A stretch of DNA of 64,000 bases, taken from contig CAZSNP010000012.1 in NCBI GenBank assembly GCA_964608265.1, positions 24,158 through 88,157 of the forward strand, given 5' to 3'. Origin of the DNA: JANWXR01 sp964608265 (GTDB lineage: Bacteria; Chloroflexota; Anaerolineae; Anaerolineales; UBA6663). The translations under genes were made by a program, and so were the position numbers. Below the pieces are notes generated by a model that saw only the letters and a program-made list of their open reading frames with translations, did no database searches and was not told where the DNA came from. Shown one piece after another: positions 18,012 to 27,482 of this stretch. Each line of letters opens with the position of its first letter. Positions within the stretch are counted from its first letter, which is position 1.

Positions 18012-19216
18012 ATGACCATCCCCAGAATCACGGACGCGACCATCAAGCGTTGGCTGGGCGAAACCTATGCCCAGCGCGGCAAGAGCTATTTCAAGAACGG
18101 CCATGTGCTCAATCTACGTTGGAGGGGTGAGACGCTCACCGGGCGTGTGCAGGGCAGCGAGGCTGCGCCCTATCGGGTGACCGTCACCTTTCGCGGCAAC
18201 TCCCTCAACAGCGAGTGCTCGTGCCCGATGGACGGGGACTGCAAACACGTCGCGGCGCTGTTGTACGCCGCGCAGAGCCAGCCCAGCCGGCGGGGCAAAG
18301 GTCCGTCGCTCGAGGAGCGGCTGCAACAATTGACCAAAGGCGATTTGCTGGCGTTGGTGTCGGCCCTGCTCGATGAAGCGCCCGAACTCGAAGACGTGAT
18401 CGAGTTGCACTGGATGACGGCCCACGCCGCCGCGACCGCGCCAGAAGAAGTCGAAGAGCGGATTCGCACGATCGTCGCCCAACTCAATGACGACGACGTT
18501 GACGCCGGCCCGGCGCGGCGCGCGCTGGAAGGTGTGGTGCGCAGCGCCCGGGAACAGGTGGCCGAGCGCCGCTGGGGTGCTGCGCTGGCCCATTTACAGC
18601 CGCTGCTCACCGAACTTATGCTCCTCGAACCGGAGGTGTTCGATGACGACCGCATCTTCACTCTGATCTATTCCAGCGCCGAGTTGACGATTGAGTGCTG
18701 GCGGGCGATGCCGGCTGATCCCGAGAACCGGCGCGTCGCCCTGCNNNNNNNNNNNNNNNNNNNNNNNNNNNNNNNNNNNNNNNNNNNNNNNNNNNNNNNN
18801 NNNNNNNNNNNNNNNNNNNNNNNNNNNNNNNNNNNNNNNNNNNNATTGAGTGCTGGCGGGCGATGCCGGCTGATCCCGAGAACCGGCGCGTCGCCCTGCG
18901 CCTGGTGTTCGATGCGATGGTGTGGGATTTGCACGCCGGCGGCAGTGAACTTTACACCCTGACGCGTGACGCGCTGCTCAAACACGCCACTCCGGCCGAA
19001 CGTGACGAGTTGCGCGAATGGATCGCGCTGGCAGAACGAGCGCCGGCCTTCGTCATCTCTCGCGCCTCAGCGGAGGACGACGAAGACGAAGAGGACGATG
19101 ACTACTTCGGTGACCTGATCGACATGGACCCCGTTTGGGCGGCGAAGGAATTGAAAACGCTGGCGCAGAAGCTGGCCGGCGGAAAATCGCGCGCCAAACG
19201 CGGAAGGCGGCGCTGA
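18012..19216 (+). CDS. SWIM zinc-finger protein (intact once false gap is removed)
   Basis: The SWIM zinc finger is C69-S-C71-PMDGD-C77-K-H79 (CxCx5CxH), a DNA- or protein-binding module often encoded beside SNF2 ATPases. The gene is interrupted by 100 N (18745-18844). The 55 bases before the gap (18690-18744) are identical to the 55 after it (18845-18899). Collapsing that 155-base offset puts the downstream part (with DLHAGGSELYTLTRD) back in frame, giving an uninterrupted protein of about 349 residues. The C-terminus has a strongly acidic run (EDDEDEEDDDYFGD) followed by a Lys/Arg-rich end. Start ATG at 18012. Confidence 0.88.
18690..18899. other. Scaffold gap with duplicated 55-base flanks
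   Basis: One hundred N at 18745-18844. The 55 bases ending at 18744 and the 55 bases beginning at 18845 are identical (both begin attgagtgctggcgg and end cgcgtcgccctgc). Two contigs overlapping by 55 bases were joined with a fixed-size gap instead of being merged. Confidence 0.95.
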
Positions 19217-19249
19217 GCCCCTCGGCCAGCGGTCGCGAATCTGAAGCTC

Positions 19250-19316
19250 CTTTACCCTCACTTTATCCGGCCTTTAGTTTCAATTTACTGACGCCCCCTC
19301 GCCCCCGGCGTACAGT
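19250..19316 (+). promoter_or_regulatory. Conserved upstream element and -10 of the first GT gene
   Basis: Three ttta(c) boxes (ctttaccc at 19250, ctttat at 19261, atttactg at 19283-19290) precede TACAGT at 19311-19316, six bases before the ATG. The same arrangement, aligned without gaps over 41 bases and with the same 21-base TTTACT-TACAGT spacing, lies upstream of the GT gene at 27.5 kb. With TACAGT as -10 the transcript would be leaderless or nearly so. Confidence 0.6.
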
Positions 19317-19322
19317 GGGCGC

Positions 19323-20942
19323 ATGGCTCACCCGGTCTTCGACAACTTGCTCGCCGACGCCGACAGCTTTGCCCGCCTCGGCGAATGGGAGCGCACCTTC
19401 GACGCGCTCTCGCAGGCCGCCCGCCTCGATCCTCAGCACGCGGGCACCCTCACCGGGCTGGGCACCTCGCTGTTGCAACTCAACCGCCTGGCCGAGGCCT
19501 TGCCCTACTTCGAGCAGGCCGCCCTGGCCGCGCCCGACTCGCCTGAAGCCCACAACAACCTCGGCGTGGCGTACCTGCTCGCCGGCAAGATGGCCGAGGC
19601 CGAGGCGGCGCTCCGCCAGGCGCTCGTTGCCGATGAGGCACACGCCCCGGCGTGGAAGAACCTCGCGCTGCTGTGCCTGCGGAATGGCCGCGCCGTGGAG
19701 GGCGTGTCGGTGCTGGCGGCGCTGGTCCAGTCGCGCCCCGACGACAGCGAAGCGTTGATGATGCTGGCCGAATGTTACGCGCAGGGGGGCAAGGCCGAGT
19801 CGGCCCGGCAGCTTTACACGCGGGTGCTGGCCCTCGAACCGCGCCACACCGAGGCCCGCGCCGCGCTCGCGCGCCTCAACCCCGCCGCCCGCCTCGCCCG
19901 GCCCGAGCACGTTCACAAACTCGCCGCGCTGAAATCGAGAAACGCGCAACCCGAGGCCGCCATCCGCACCATTGCCTTCTACGGGCCGAACGAGGTCTCC
20001 GATGGTGTGCGGCTGGGTGTGCCGGCGGAGGGGTTGGCGCGGCTGGGTTGGCGGGTGAAGGTGGATACCGTCGTGGCCGACGCCGACCTGCGCGATTGCG
20101 AGACCTTTGTGTTCGCGCGCCCGCAACTGAACCGCGCGTTGATGGAGGGGGTGGCGCGGGTCAAACGGGCGGGCAAACGCCTGATTGTTGATCTGGACGA
20201 CGACTTTCACCAATTGCCCGATGATCATCCCGGTTACGACCACGTCGGCCCCGGCAACACCGAACGGTTGCGGGCGCTCGAAGATGCCCTCGCTCTGGCG
20301 GATGTGCTGGTGACGGCCACGCCGGCGCTCGCCGAGCGCTGTCGCCGTTTCGCCAAACGGGTCGAGGTGATACCGAACGGCTGGAGTCGGGCGAACACCC
20401 TGTGGGAGAAGCCCGCACCGCGCCGCGCTACCTTCAACGTCGGCTGGGCGGGCACGCCGACGCATCGAGCCGATCTGGCCCTGATCAAATTCGACGTGTT
20501 GCGCTTCATGCGCGATTTCCCCCGCGCCCAACTCGTCATCGGCGGCGATCCGGGCGTGTGGGAGATGTTCGCGCAAATGCCCGAGGAGCGGCGGCTCTTT
20601 TTGCCGCTGGTGCCGTTCGACGACTATCCCTATCTCCTCGCCCACTTCGATGTGCTGCTCGCGCCGCTGCGCGACAACGCCTTCAATCAGGCCAAGTCAG
20701 ATATCAAGCTGGTCGAGGCCGGGGTGCGGCGCATCCCGTGGGTCGCCTCACCGCGCGCCGCGTATTGCGAGTGGGGGGCGGGTGGGTTGCTGGCCGAGAA
20801 GCCGGGCGAGTGGTACACGGCCCTGTCGCGGCTGGCGAGCGATGTGCTGCTGTGCACCGACCTCGGCAATATGGGCCGGGCCAGGGCCGAGACGCGCGAG
20901 GCCGCGCTCATCGCGCAGCGCTGGCAAGCCGTGCTCGGCTGA
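19323..20942 (+). CDS. TPR-glycosyltransferase fusion (539 aa)
   Basis: Residues 1-185 are about five tetratricopeptide repeats (for example AEALPYFEQAALAAPDSPEAHNN). From about residue 215 a GT4/GT-B-like glycosyltransferase follows: a Rossmann-like half with RLIVDLDDDFHQLP, then VEVIPNGWSR, a second half with GWAGTPTHR, and the nucleotide-sugar region LVEAGVRRIPWVASP. It probably transfers a sugar to a cell-surface or protein acceptor, with TPRs binding partner or acceptor; the sugar is unknown. The C-terminal half is clearly paralogous to the 27.5-kb protein (shared WSR-LWE, LPEERRxFxPLV and RRxPWVASP). No signal peptide. Confidence 0.88.
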   Translation: MAHPVFDNLLADADSFARLGEWERTFDALSQAARLDPQHAGTLTGLGTSLLQLNRLAEALPYFEQAALAAPDSPEAHNNLGVAYLLAGKMAEAEAALRQALVADEAHAPAWKNLALLCLRNGRAVEGVSVLAALVQSRPDDSEALMMLAECYAQGGKAESARQLYTRVLALEPRHTEARAALARLNPAARLARPEHVHKLAALKSRNAQPEAAIRTIAFYGPNEVSDGVRLGVPAEGLARLGWRVKVDTVVADADLRDCETFVFARPQLNRALMEGVARVKRAGKRLIVDLDDDFHQLPDDHPGYDHVGPGNTERLRALEDALALADVLVTATPALAERCRRFAKRVEVIPNGWSRANTLWEKPAPRRATFNVGWAGTPTHRADLALIKFDVLRFMRDFPRAQLVIGGDPGVWEMFAQMPEERRLFLPLVPFDDYPYLLAHFDVLLAPLRDNAFNQAKSDIKLVEAGVRRIPWVASPRAAYCEWGAGGLLAEKPGEWYTALSRLASDVLLCTDLGNMGRARAETREAALIAQRWQAVLG

Positions 20943-21040
20943 TTCATTCAGCCCCATCCTTCCCCCGGCGCAGCGCGAGGGGCGCTAAACGGCCAAAACC
21001 CCGTGCGGCGATGGGGGGATGACAGGAGGTGTGAGGCTTT

Positions 21041-24000
21041 ATGAACTATCACTTCAACTGGGATAAATTGATGGCCGACCGCAAGGTCGAGGACTTTCTG
21101 GCCGCCGATGACTTGTGGGGCGCGCATCAGGATATGGATACCCCGGGCCGCCGAGTGTGGCGCGACTATCTGCGCCAACGGCTTGAGCGCCACAGCCCGC
21201 TCCGGTTGCTCGAAATCGGTTTCGGGGCCGGCATCGATTATCGCGGGCTGGAACGTGACGGACTGCTCGACGCGCCCGGCCTCGACTACTACGGCGCTGA
21301 CGTCACCCACAAATTTGTCCAACACGCCGAGCAGCATTACGCCCGGATGAAGCCGCACCTCATTGACGGCTACCGGCTGCCGTTCGCCGATGGCTTCTTC
21401 GATGTCGTTTATCTGCGGCACGTGCTCGAACATCAAACCCACTATCACGGGCTGCTGAGCGAAATCCTGCGCGTTTGCCGGGGCGAGGTCTTCGTCATCT
21501 TCTTCATCCCGCTCACCGACGCGCCGGCCGATCAGATCCAATTCGACGGCACCTGGCACAACAATCACTATTCGCGCGCGCTGTTCGAGAGCTTCATCCA
21601 CCAGCGCGGCTTTGTATCGGAAGAGGTCGCCCGCTTTCATTTCGACACCGGCTACGCGGATGATCAATTGATGATTCTGCGGCGGAGCGAGCCGGGCGCG
21701 TCGCGGCTCCCGGCTGCCCGTACGGGCCACTCGGGTGAGCGCGATGAACGGGCGCTCTCCGTGGCTTTCGGCTCGCAACACTGGCCCGCGCCCGGCCAGC
21801 CGACCGAGGGCATCGGCGCGTATGTGGTGACCGTGGCGCGCGGCCTGGCGGCGCGTGGCCATCGCGTGCACGTCGTCACCTGTGCGCATCCCGGCCAGCC
21901 ACCGGCGTGGGACGACGAGGGCGTGCACGTCCATCAAATCCATCTCGCCGGGCCGAACGCCAAAGACCCGGCCTCGGTGCGCGTGTACAGCCGGGCCGTG
22001 GCCGCGAAGCTGGCGGCGCTCGACGCGGTCGAGCACTTCGAGGTGGTGGAATTTCAGGAATGGGCGGCCGAGGGCTGGGCGTATCCGCCCCGGCGCGATC
22101 AACTTTTCGTGGTGCGGACACAGACGCCGAGCTGGGTGATCCGCGACTTCGAATATGCCGCCGGCACACCGGCTGAGCTGCAGATTGACGAGCTGGAGCG
22201 GTGGGCGCTCGAACGCGCCGATCTCGTCACCGCGCCGTCGCGCCTCGGCGCGCGCCGTTTGGCCGAGCGTTGGGTGGTGGAGGCGAACGCCGCTGCCATC
22301 ATCCCCAACGCGGTGGAGGCTGCGCGCTTCACCCCTCCGGCGCAAGCGTCGCATGCGTCAGAGCCCCTCATCCTGTGTGTGAACCGGTACTCGCCGCTCA
22401 AAGGCGCGGAGCAATTCGTGCGCGCGGCTGCGCGGGTGCATGAGCAGTTCCCTGAGGCGCGCTTCCGGATGGTGGGGCGGGATGCGGATTGGAACGGCGA
22501 GCCGGCCTCGGAGTTCCTGCGCCGGTTGGCCCGCTCACTCGGCCTGCCGGATGCGGCGCTGCAAATCCCCGGCCCGGTGCCACGCGAGGCGCTGCCCGCC
22601 GAATACGCCGCCGCCGACCTGTGCGTCAATCCCTCGCTGTACGAAAACGTCTCGCACACCACGCTCGAAGCGCTGGCCTGCGGGCGGCCCACCGTGCTGA
22701 CGAGCGGGCAGGGCAACGCCGAATACGTGCGCGACGGCGACGATGCCTTGATCGTGCCGCCGGGCGACTCGGAGGCGCTGGCCGAGGCGATGCTGAAGCT
22801 CCTCGCCGACCCGGCCCTTCGGCAGCGAATGGGCGCTGCGGCGCGCCGCACCGTGGTGGCGTCGCTGTCGAGCGAGGTGGTGGCGGCGCAGATCGAGGCG
22901 GCGTATCGCGCGGGGCTGCAAAGGATCGGGCAGCGGCCCGCCCTCGCGCCGGCGCGTTTGTACATCGCGCTGCTCACCCACAACGCCCTCGAGTACACGC
23001 AGCGCTGCCTCGCCAGCCTGGCCGCGCACACCGACGTGCCGCATCATATCTTCATCCTCGACAACGCCTCGACCGATGCCACGCCCGGGTGGCTGCGCAC
23101 TCTTTCCGCGCCGCACCTCCACATCGAGTTGAGCGACACGAACCGGGGCGTGCCCGGCGGGCGCAACCGGCTGCTCAAGACCATCCTCCCGCACTTGCCT
23201 GAGGATGGGCTGGTGGTGTTTTTGGACAATGATGTCGAGGTGCACGCCGGCTGGTATGCGCCGTTCGTGGCGTTGTTCGATTCACAGCCCGAGGTCGGCG
23301 TGGCCGGGGCCAATGGCCATGCCTTCGTCGTCAAGGGCGAGGCGCGCGAGTTGCTGCCCGCGCCCACCCACGGCCCCGCGCCGGTGGATGTGGTGAGCGG
23401 TTTTTGTTTTTGGATTCGGGGCAGCACCGCGCGCTCCGCCGGCCTGTTCGATGAAGGCCTCGGGCGGTTTTGGCACGAGGACGACGACTATTGTGTGCGC
23501 GCGCTGCAACTGGGGTGGGAGGTGTGCGCCCTGCCGCAGCCGCCGCTCACCCATCACGAGCACAAATCCGGCGTCGCGCAGCCCGACGTGGTGGCGCTCG
23601 GCGGCTCGCCCGAGAATCAGCGTTACCTCACGCGCAAGTGGCGGGCGCTGGGCTATGTGGATGCGAGTGGTTGCATCGTGCGGCCCAGGGGCCGGCGCCC
23701 GGTGACAGCGCCGCCCGCCGCCGCCGACGATACGCGCGAACTCGCCGTTCGTGAGCGCATCGGCGCGATGCTGAAGCGCGGCGGGCCGCTGCCGTACGCC
23801 GAGCTGGAGCGCGCGGCCAACTTCTTCGGCGCGCTGCTGGCCGCTTCCGACCTCCTCGCGCACGCCGAGGCGCAGGCCGAGGAACTCACGCCCGTATTCT
23901 TTGCCCTGCTCGCCATCAACCTCGAACAGGCTCGCAGCGACGGGGACGTGCCGCTGGCCGGCGGGTTGGAGAATCTGAGGCAGGCGCTGCACGCCCTCAC

Positions 24001-27000
24001 CCCCCGGCCCACTCTCGCAGGGGGAGAGGCGGAGTCATCGCGGTTCAACTCGCCGGCCTCCCCTACTGGCAGGGGCGGACGGGGGGGTGAGGGGCTGAGC
24101 ACGAAATGGGATGCCCCCCTCCTCGGCTTCAGCGGTTACTGCTGGATGGCGCGCACCTCGCTGAAGGCCCTCGACGCGGCGGGGGTGGCGGTGCAGGTCA
24201 CGCCGACGATCAGCGAGGCGACGTTCATCCAACAGATCACGCCCGAGGAACGCGCCTATTGGCAGCGCCTCATCCGCAACGCGCCGCAGCCGGGCGTGTA
24301 TGTGTCGTTCGCGCAGCCGGTGGTGCCGCAGAGCGGGGCCGATCTGTACGCGCTGCAACGCGCGCACAACCCCGGCCATCGCGCCTACGTCGGCTTCACG
24401 ATGTTCGAGACCGACCGCCTCCCCGAAGCGTGGGTCGGGCCGCTCAATGCGATGGATGAGGTCTGGGTGCCGAGCGACTTCAACCGGCGCACCTTCATCA
24501 ACTCGGGTGTGGCGGCGGAGCGAATCTTTGTCACACCCTCCGGCCTCGATCCGGAGTTTTACAAGCCGGGCACACAACCGCCGTGGCCCATCCCCGGGAA
24601 GCGCGGCTTCGCCTTCCTCTCGGTCTTCGATTGGACGTATCGCAAAGGCTGGGACATTCTGCTCAACGCCTATCTGCGCGCGTTCAAGCCGGGTGATGAT
24701 GTGTCGCTCGTCATCCGCACCTATCGCGGCGGTGAGAGCCAAATAAGCATCCGCGCCCGCATCGAGGCGCACCTGCGCTCGCAAGGGCGCACATGGGCGA
24801 CCAGCCCGCACATCCTGCTGCTCGATCAGCATGTGCCCGCCGCGCAACTGCCCGCGCTGTATGAAGCGTGTGACGCTTTCGTTCTGCCGAGTCGCGGCGA
24901 GGGCTGGGGCATCCCGTTCATGGAAGCGATGGCGATGGAACGCGCCGTCATCGGCCCGAACTGGGGCGGCAACCTCGAATTCATGCGGCCCGAGCACACC
25001 TACCTGCTGCCAGTGGAGGAAGTGGAGGTAGCCGAACCCGGCTGGAACGATGCGGGCGCGACCTTCTTCTTCAGGGGCCACCGCTGGGGCGAACCTTCGA
25101 CCGAGGCGCTGGCACAGGTGATGTGGGCCGTGGCTAGTGATCCGGCGACGGCGCGGGCCAGGGGCCGGGTCGCGCGAGACTTCATCGCGCGCGAGTTCAA
25201 CGTTGAGCGCCCGGCCGGCGCAATGCTGGCGCGGCTGCGGGCGCTGACTGAGTCCGCGCCGGCCCTCACCCCCGCTTCGCGCCCGAGCCCTCAGCGGAGC
25301 GGAAAGGCGCGCTCCAGTGAGAGGAGCTTCGGCGAGGCTGCCCCCCCTCTCTCGCGGCGTGCAGTTCGCGTTGGGCGAGAGGGCCGGGGGGCGAGGCCGC
25401 TGCGCGTGTTGTTCGTCAACCGGCCGGATGCGCTCACCACGCCGGGCGGCGACACCACTCACATGCTCCGCCTCAAGGCCGGCCTCGAGGCGCACGGCCA
25501 CACGGTGGAGGTCGCCTGCACGCTCACGCCCGACCCGGAGGGATTCGACCTCATCAACGTTTTCAACCTGCTGCTCCCGCACATCACCCTGCAGCAAGTG
25601 GCGGCGTTGCGGGCGGCGACGCTCGCGCCCATCGTGCTCACGCCATTCTATTGGGAGGTGAGTGAGAGCCTGTGGGGCGAGCGCGTGGTGTCGGAGGCGC
25701 TGTCGGTGGTGGAGAGCGACGACGAGTTGCGGGCCGCGCTGGCCGGCATCGCCAGCGGCGAACTGCCGGCGGGCCGCTTCACCCGCCGAGGGCACAATCG
25801 CGTTCATGTGGAATACGAGACGCTGCAGCGCGCTGTGCTTGGCTTCGTGGATGCCGTCATCCCCGTCAGCGAACGCGAACGGGCTGCCCTGACCCAGCGA
25901 TACTCGAATTGCCCCCTCGCCTTTGTCATCCCGACCGGCGCGGAGGCGCCCGCCCCGGCCTCGCCGCATCTGTTTGTGGAACGCTTCGGCCTGTGCGACT
26001 TTGTGCTCGTCACCGGCCGCGTGGAGCCGCGCAAGAATCAATTGATGTTGCTGGCCGCCCTGCGCGACACCGATCTGCCGGTGGTCGTGGCCGGGGCGCA
26101 GGTGCATGCGGAATATGCGGCTCTGTGCCGGGGGTACGCGCCGCCGAACACGCTCTTCACCGGGCGGCTGGACGATGAGATGCTCGCCTCGGCGCGGGCC
26201 GCGGCGCGCGTGCATGCGCTCCCAAGCTGGTGGGAGTGCGCGGGCCTCGCCAGCCTCGAAGCGGCGCTGGCCGGTTGCAGCGTCGTCATGGGCAACCGCG
26301 CCGCCGAGCCGGAGTACTTCGGCGAGGGCGCGTATTACTGCGACCCGGCCGATGTCGAGTCGGTGCGGGCGGCGGTGCTGCAGGCGCACCAACGGCACGC
26401 CGCCGAGGCGGACCGCCGGGAAGCGCTGCGGGCCTCGATCATCGCCCGTTGCTCGTGGGACTCCATCACCACTCAGACGCTCGAAGCCTATCGGGCGGTT
26501 GGCAAACTGCGCCGGCGGCCGGGCACGGCGCCCGCGCGGCGTGAGTTGGCGCGCGCGTTGGATCACGGCTATCGCGGCCAGCCTCAGGCGGTGATCGATA
26601 CGCTCGCGCCCCGGCTGCGACAGGGCAACGCCTCGGTTGAAGCGCTGACGCTGGCGGGCGACGTGATGCTGGCCAACCGCTACGCGAACGAGGCCTTGGC
26701 CGAGTTCAACCGGGCGGTGAAAGCGCAACCGGATAACGGCAACCTGCACCGCCGCATCGGCTGCGCGCTGCTGGCGCTGGGACGCCGGGCCGAGGCGGAG
26801 GCCAGCCTGCGCCGGGCCGTTGAACTCAGCCCCGATGATAGCGAGGCCCGCTACTGGCTGGCGCAGTTGTGGCGCGGGCAGGAGCGCTGGCCTGAGGCCG
26901 TGGCGTTGCTGCAAACGTTGCTCGTCGAGGAGCCCAACAACACCAGCCTCCTCACCGCCCTCGGCGATTGCCACATCACCGGCGGCCATGTCGCCCAGGC

Positions 27001-27331
27001 ACGCGCGTGCTATGAGCGCGCGCTGCGCCTCAACAGCGGGCTGGCCGAGGTCGCTCAGCGCCTGCTGGGCATCGCCGGCGCGGAGGCCGGGCCCAACCCG
27101 CCCGGCCCGATCTCGGCGGCCGATACGTTTCAATGGCTGCTCGATTCGGAAAACCTGCCGGCCGCCCTCGAGAGCGCCGCGCGCGATGGCTTGCTCACGA
27201 GCGAATTGGTGGACTTGGTTCGCCGCAACGCTCAGGCCACCCGCGCCGACGGCGACGAGGAACTGGCCGGCGGCCTCGATACGCTGGCCGCGTTCATCGC
27301 CGACAAAATCTCCGTTCAGGCCACCGCGTGA
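21041..27331 (+). CDS. Giant multidomain methyltransferase/multi-glycosyltransferase/TPR protein (2096 aa)
   Basis: One uninterrupted frame with a good ribosome site (AGGAGG, 11 bases before ATG). Approximate domains: residues 1-225 SAM-dependent methyltransferase (LLEIGFGAGIDY, later VVYLRHVLEHQ); 238-630 GT4 (NVSHTTLEALACGRPTV); 639-885 GT2 (LLTHNALEYTQRCLASL, DNASTDATPGW, FLDNDVEV); 890-985 helical module; 1027-1405 GT4 (EGWGIPFMEAMAMERAV); 1454-1825 GT4 (FVNRPD...GGDTTHMLRLKAGLEAHG); 1831-2014 about five TPRs; 2015-2096 second helical module. Two palindromic repeats are embedded in frame at linkers (about 987-1025 and 1408-1453). It may assemble an oligosaccharide on one polypeptide; donor and acceptor are unknown. 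Confidence 0.9.
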   Translation: MNYHFNWDKLMADRKVEDFLAADDLWGAHQDMDTPGRRVWRDYLRQRLERHSPLRLLEIGFGAGIDYRGLERDGLLDAPGLDYYGADVTHKFVQHAEQHYARMKPHLIDGYRLPFADGFFDVVYLRHVLEHQTHYHGLLSEILRVCRGEVFVIFFIPLTDAPADQIQFDGTWHNNHYSRALFESFIHQRGFVSEEVARFHFDTGYADDQLMILRRSEPGASRLPAARTGHSGERDERALSVAFGSQHWPAPGQPTEGIGAYVVTVARGLAARGHRVHVVTCAHPGQPPAWDDEGVHVHQIHLAGPNAKDPASVRVYSRAVAAKLAALDAVEHFEVVEFQEWAAEGWAYPPRRDQLFVVRTQTPSWVIRDFEYAAGTPAELQIDELERWALERADLVTAPSRLGARRLAERWVVEANAAAIIPNAVEAARFTPPAQASHASEPLILCVNRYSPLKGAEQFVRAAARVHEQFPEARFRMVGRDADWNGEPASEFLRRLARSLGLPDAALQIPGPVPREALPAEYAAADLCVNPSLYENVSHTTLEALACGRPTVLTSGQGNAEYVRDGDDALIVPPGDSEALAEAMLKLLADPALRQRMGAAARRTVVASLSSEVVAAQIEAAYRAGLQRIGQRPALAPARLYIALLTHNALEYTQRCLASLAAHTDVPHHIFILDNASTDATPGWLRTLSAPHLHIELSDTNRGVPGGRNRLLKTILPHLPEDGLVVFLDNDVEVHAGWYAPFVALFDSQPEVGVAGANGHAFVVKGEARELLPAPTHGPAPVDVVSGFCFWIRGSTARSAGLFDEGLGRFWHEDDDYCVRALQLGWEVCALPQPPLTHHEHKSGVAQPDVVALGGSPENQRYLTRKWRALGYVDASGCIVRPRGRRPVTAPPAAADDTRELAVRERIGAMLKRGGPLPYAELERAANFFGALLAASDLLAHAEAQAEELTPVFFALLAINLEQARSDGDVPLAGGLENLRQALHALTPRPTLAGGEAESSRFNSPASPTGRGGRGGEGLSTKWDAPLLGFSGYCWMARTSLKALDAAGVAVQVTPTISEATFIQQITPEERAYWQRLIRNAPQPGVYVSFAQPVVPQSGADLYALQRAHNPGHRAYVGFTMFETDRLPEAWVGPLNAMDEVWVPSDFNRRTFINSGVAAERIFVTPSGLDPEFYKPGTQPPWPIPGKRGFAFLSVFDWTYRKGWDILLNAYLRAFKPGDDVSLVIRTYRGGESQISIRARIEAHLRSQGRTWATSPHILLLDQHVPAAQLPALYEACDAFVLPSRGEGWGIPFMEAMAMERAVIGPNWGGNLEFMRPEHTYLLPVEEVEVAEPGWNDAGATFFFRGHRWGEPSTEALAQVMWAVASDPATARARGRVARDFIAREFNVERPAGAMLARLRALTESAPALTPASRPSPQRSGKARSSERSFGEAAPPLSRRAVRVGREGRGARPLRVLFVNRPDALTTPGGDTTHMLRLKAGLEAHGHTVEVACTLTPDPEGFDLINVFNLLLPHITLQQVAALRAATLAPIVLTPFYWEVSESLWGERVVSEALSVVESDDELRAALAGIASGELPAGRFTRRGHNRVHVEYETLQRAVLGFVDAVIPVSERERAALTQRYSNCPLAFVIPTGAEAPAPASPHLFVERFGLCDFVLVTGRVEPRKNQLMLLAALRDTDLPVVVAGAQVHAEYAALCRGYAPPNTLFTGRLDDEMLASARAAARVHALPSWWECAGLASLEAALAGCSVVMGNRAAEPEYFGEGAYYCDPADVESVRAAVLQAHQRHAAEADRREALRASIIARCSWDSITTQTLEAYRAVGKLRRRPGTAPARRELARALDHGYRGQPQAVIDTLAPRLRQGNASVEALTLAGDVMLANRYANEALAEFNRAVKAQPDNGNLHRRIGCALLALGRRAEAEASLRRAVELSPDDSEARYWLAQLWRGQERWPEAVALLQTLLVEEPNNTSLLTALGDCHITGGHVAQARACYERALRLNSGLAEVAQRLLGIAGAEAGPNPPGPISAADTFQWLLDSENLPAALESAARDGLLTSELVDLVRRNAQATRADGDEELAGGLDTLAAFIADKISVQATA
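24000..24102. repeat. GGGAGAGG-type repeat inside the giant GT gene (first)
   Basis: ccccggcccactctcgcagggggagaggcgg...ggcaggggcggacgggggggtgaggggctgag interrupts the coding sequence between a helical module and the next GT4 domain. It is translated in frame as a Pro/Gly/Arg-rich linker (LTPRPTLAGGE...TGRGGRGGEG). Confidence 0.8.
25262..25400. repeat. GGGAGAGG-type repeat inside the giant GT gene (second)
   Basis: A longer copy with flanking words ccctcacccccgcttcgcgcccgag and gggcgagagggccggggggcgaggccg lies between the second and third GT4 domains. It is read through in frame as a basic Pro/Ser/Arg-rich linker. Confidence 0.8.
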
Positions 27332-27347
27332 CCGAGTCGCTCCAATA

Positions 27348-27388
27348 CCACGCCGGCACACGACGCCTTCATTCGCGTGCCGGCGTGG
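27348..27388 (+). terminator. Inverted repeat after the giant GT gene
   Basis: A perfect 12-bp stem (ccacgccggcac at 27348-27359 with gtgccggcgtgg at 27377-27388) and a 17-base loop, 17 bases after the stop, followed by cttctctttac. Probable terminator, though the T-run is weak. Confidence 0.55.
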
Positions 27389-27393
27389 CTTCT

Positions 27394-27460
27394 CTTTACC
27401 CGTGCTTTACGCCGCCTTCACCCTCGATTTACTGCGCGCGTAAAGGCCGGATGCTACAGT
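27394..27460 (+). promoter_or_regulatory. Conserved upstream element and -10 of the 27.5-kb GT gene
   Basis: ctttaccc at 27394, ctttac at 27405 and atttactg at 27427-27434, then TACAGT at 27455-27460. This is the second copy of the arrangement at 19250-19316, with the same 21-base TTTACT-TACAGT spacing. It sits immediately after the inverted repeat that ends the giant gene. Confidence 0.6.
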
Positions 27461-27482
27461 CATGAGGGAGTCATCAACCGGC

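Noticed and set aside
19263..20645. A 460-codon minus-strand frame opposite the 19.3-kb GT gene
   Set aside because: The plus strand has TPR and GT motifs and a conserved promoter; the antisense translation has none.
24035..27361. An 1108-codon minus-strand frame antisense to the giant GT gene
   Set aside because: The translation is Arg/Gln-rich without domain motifs, while the plus strand has clear GT, methyltransferase and TPR motifs.
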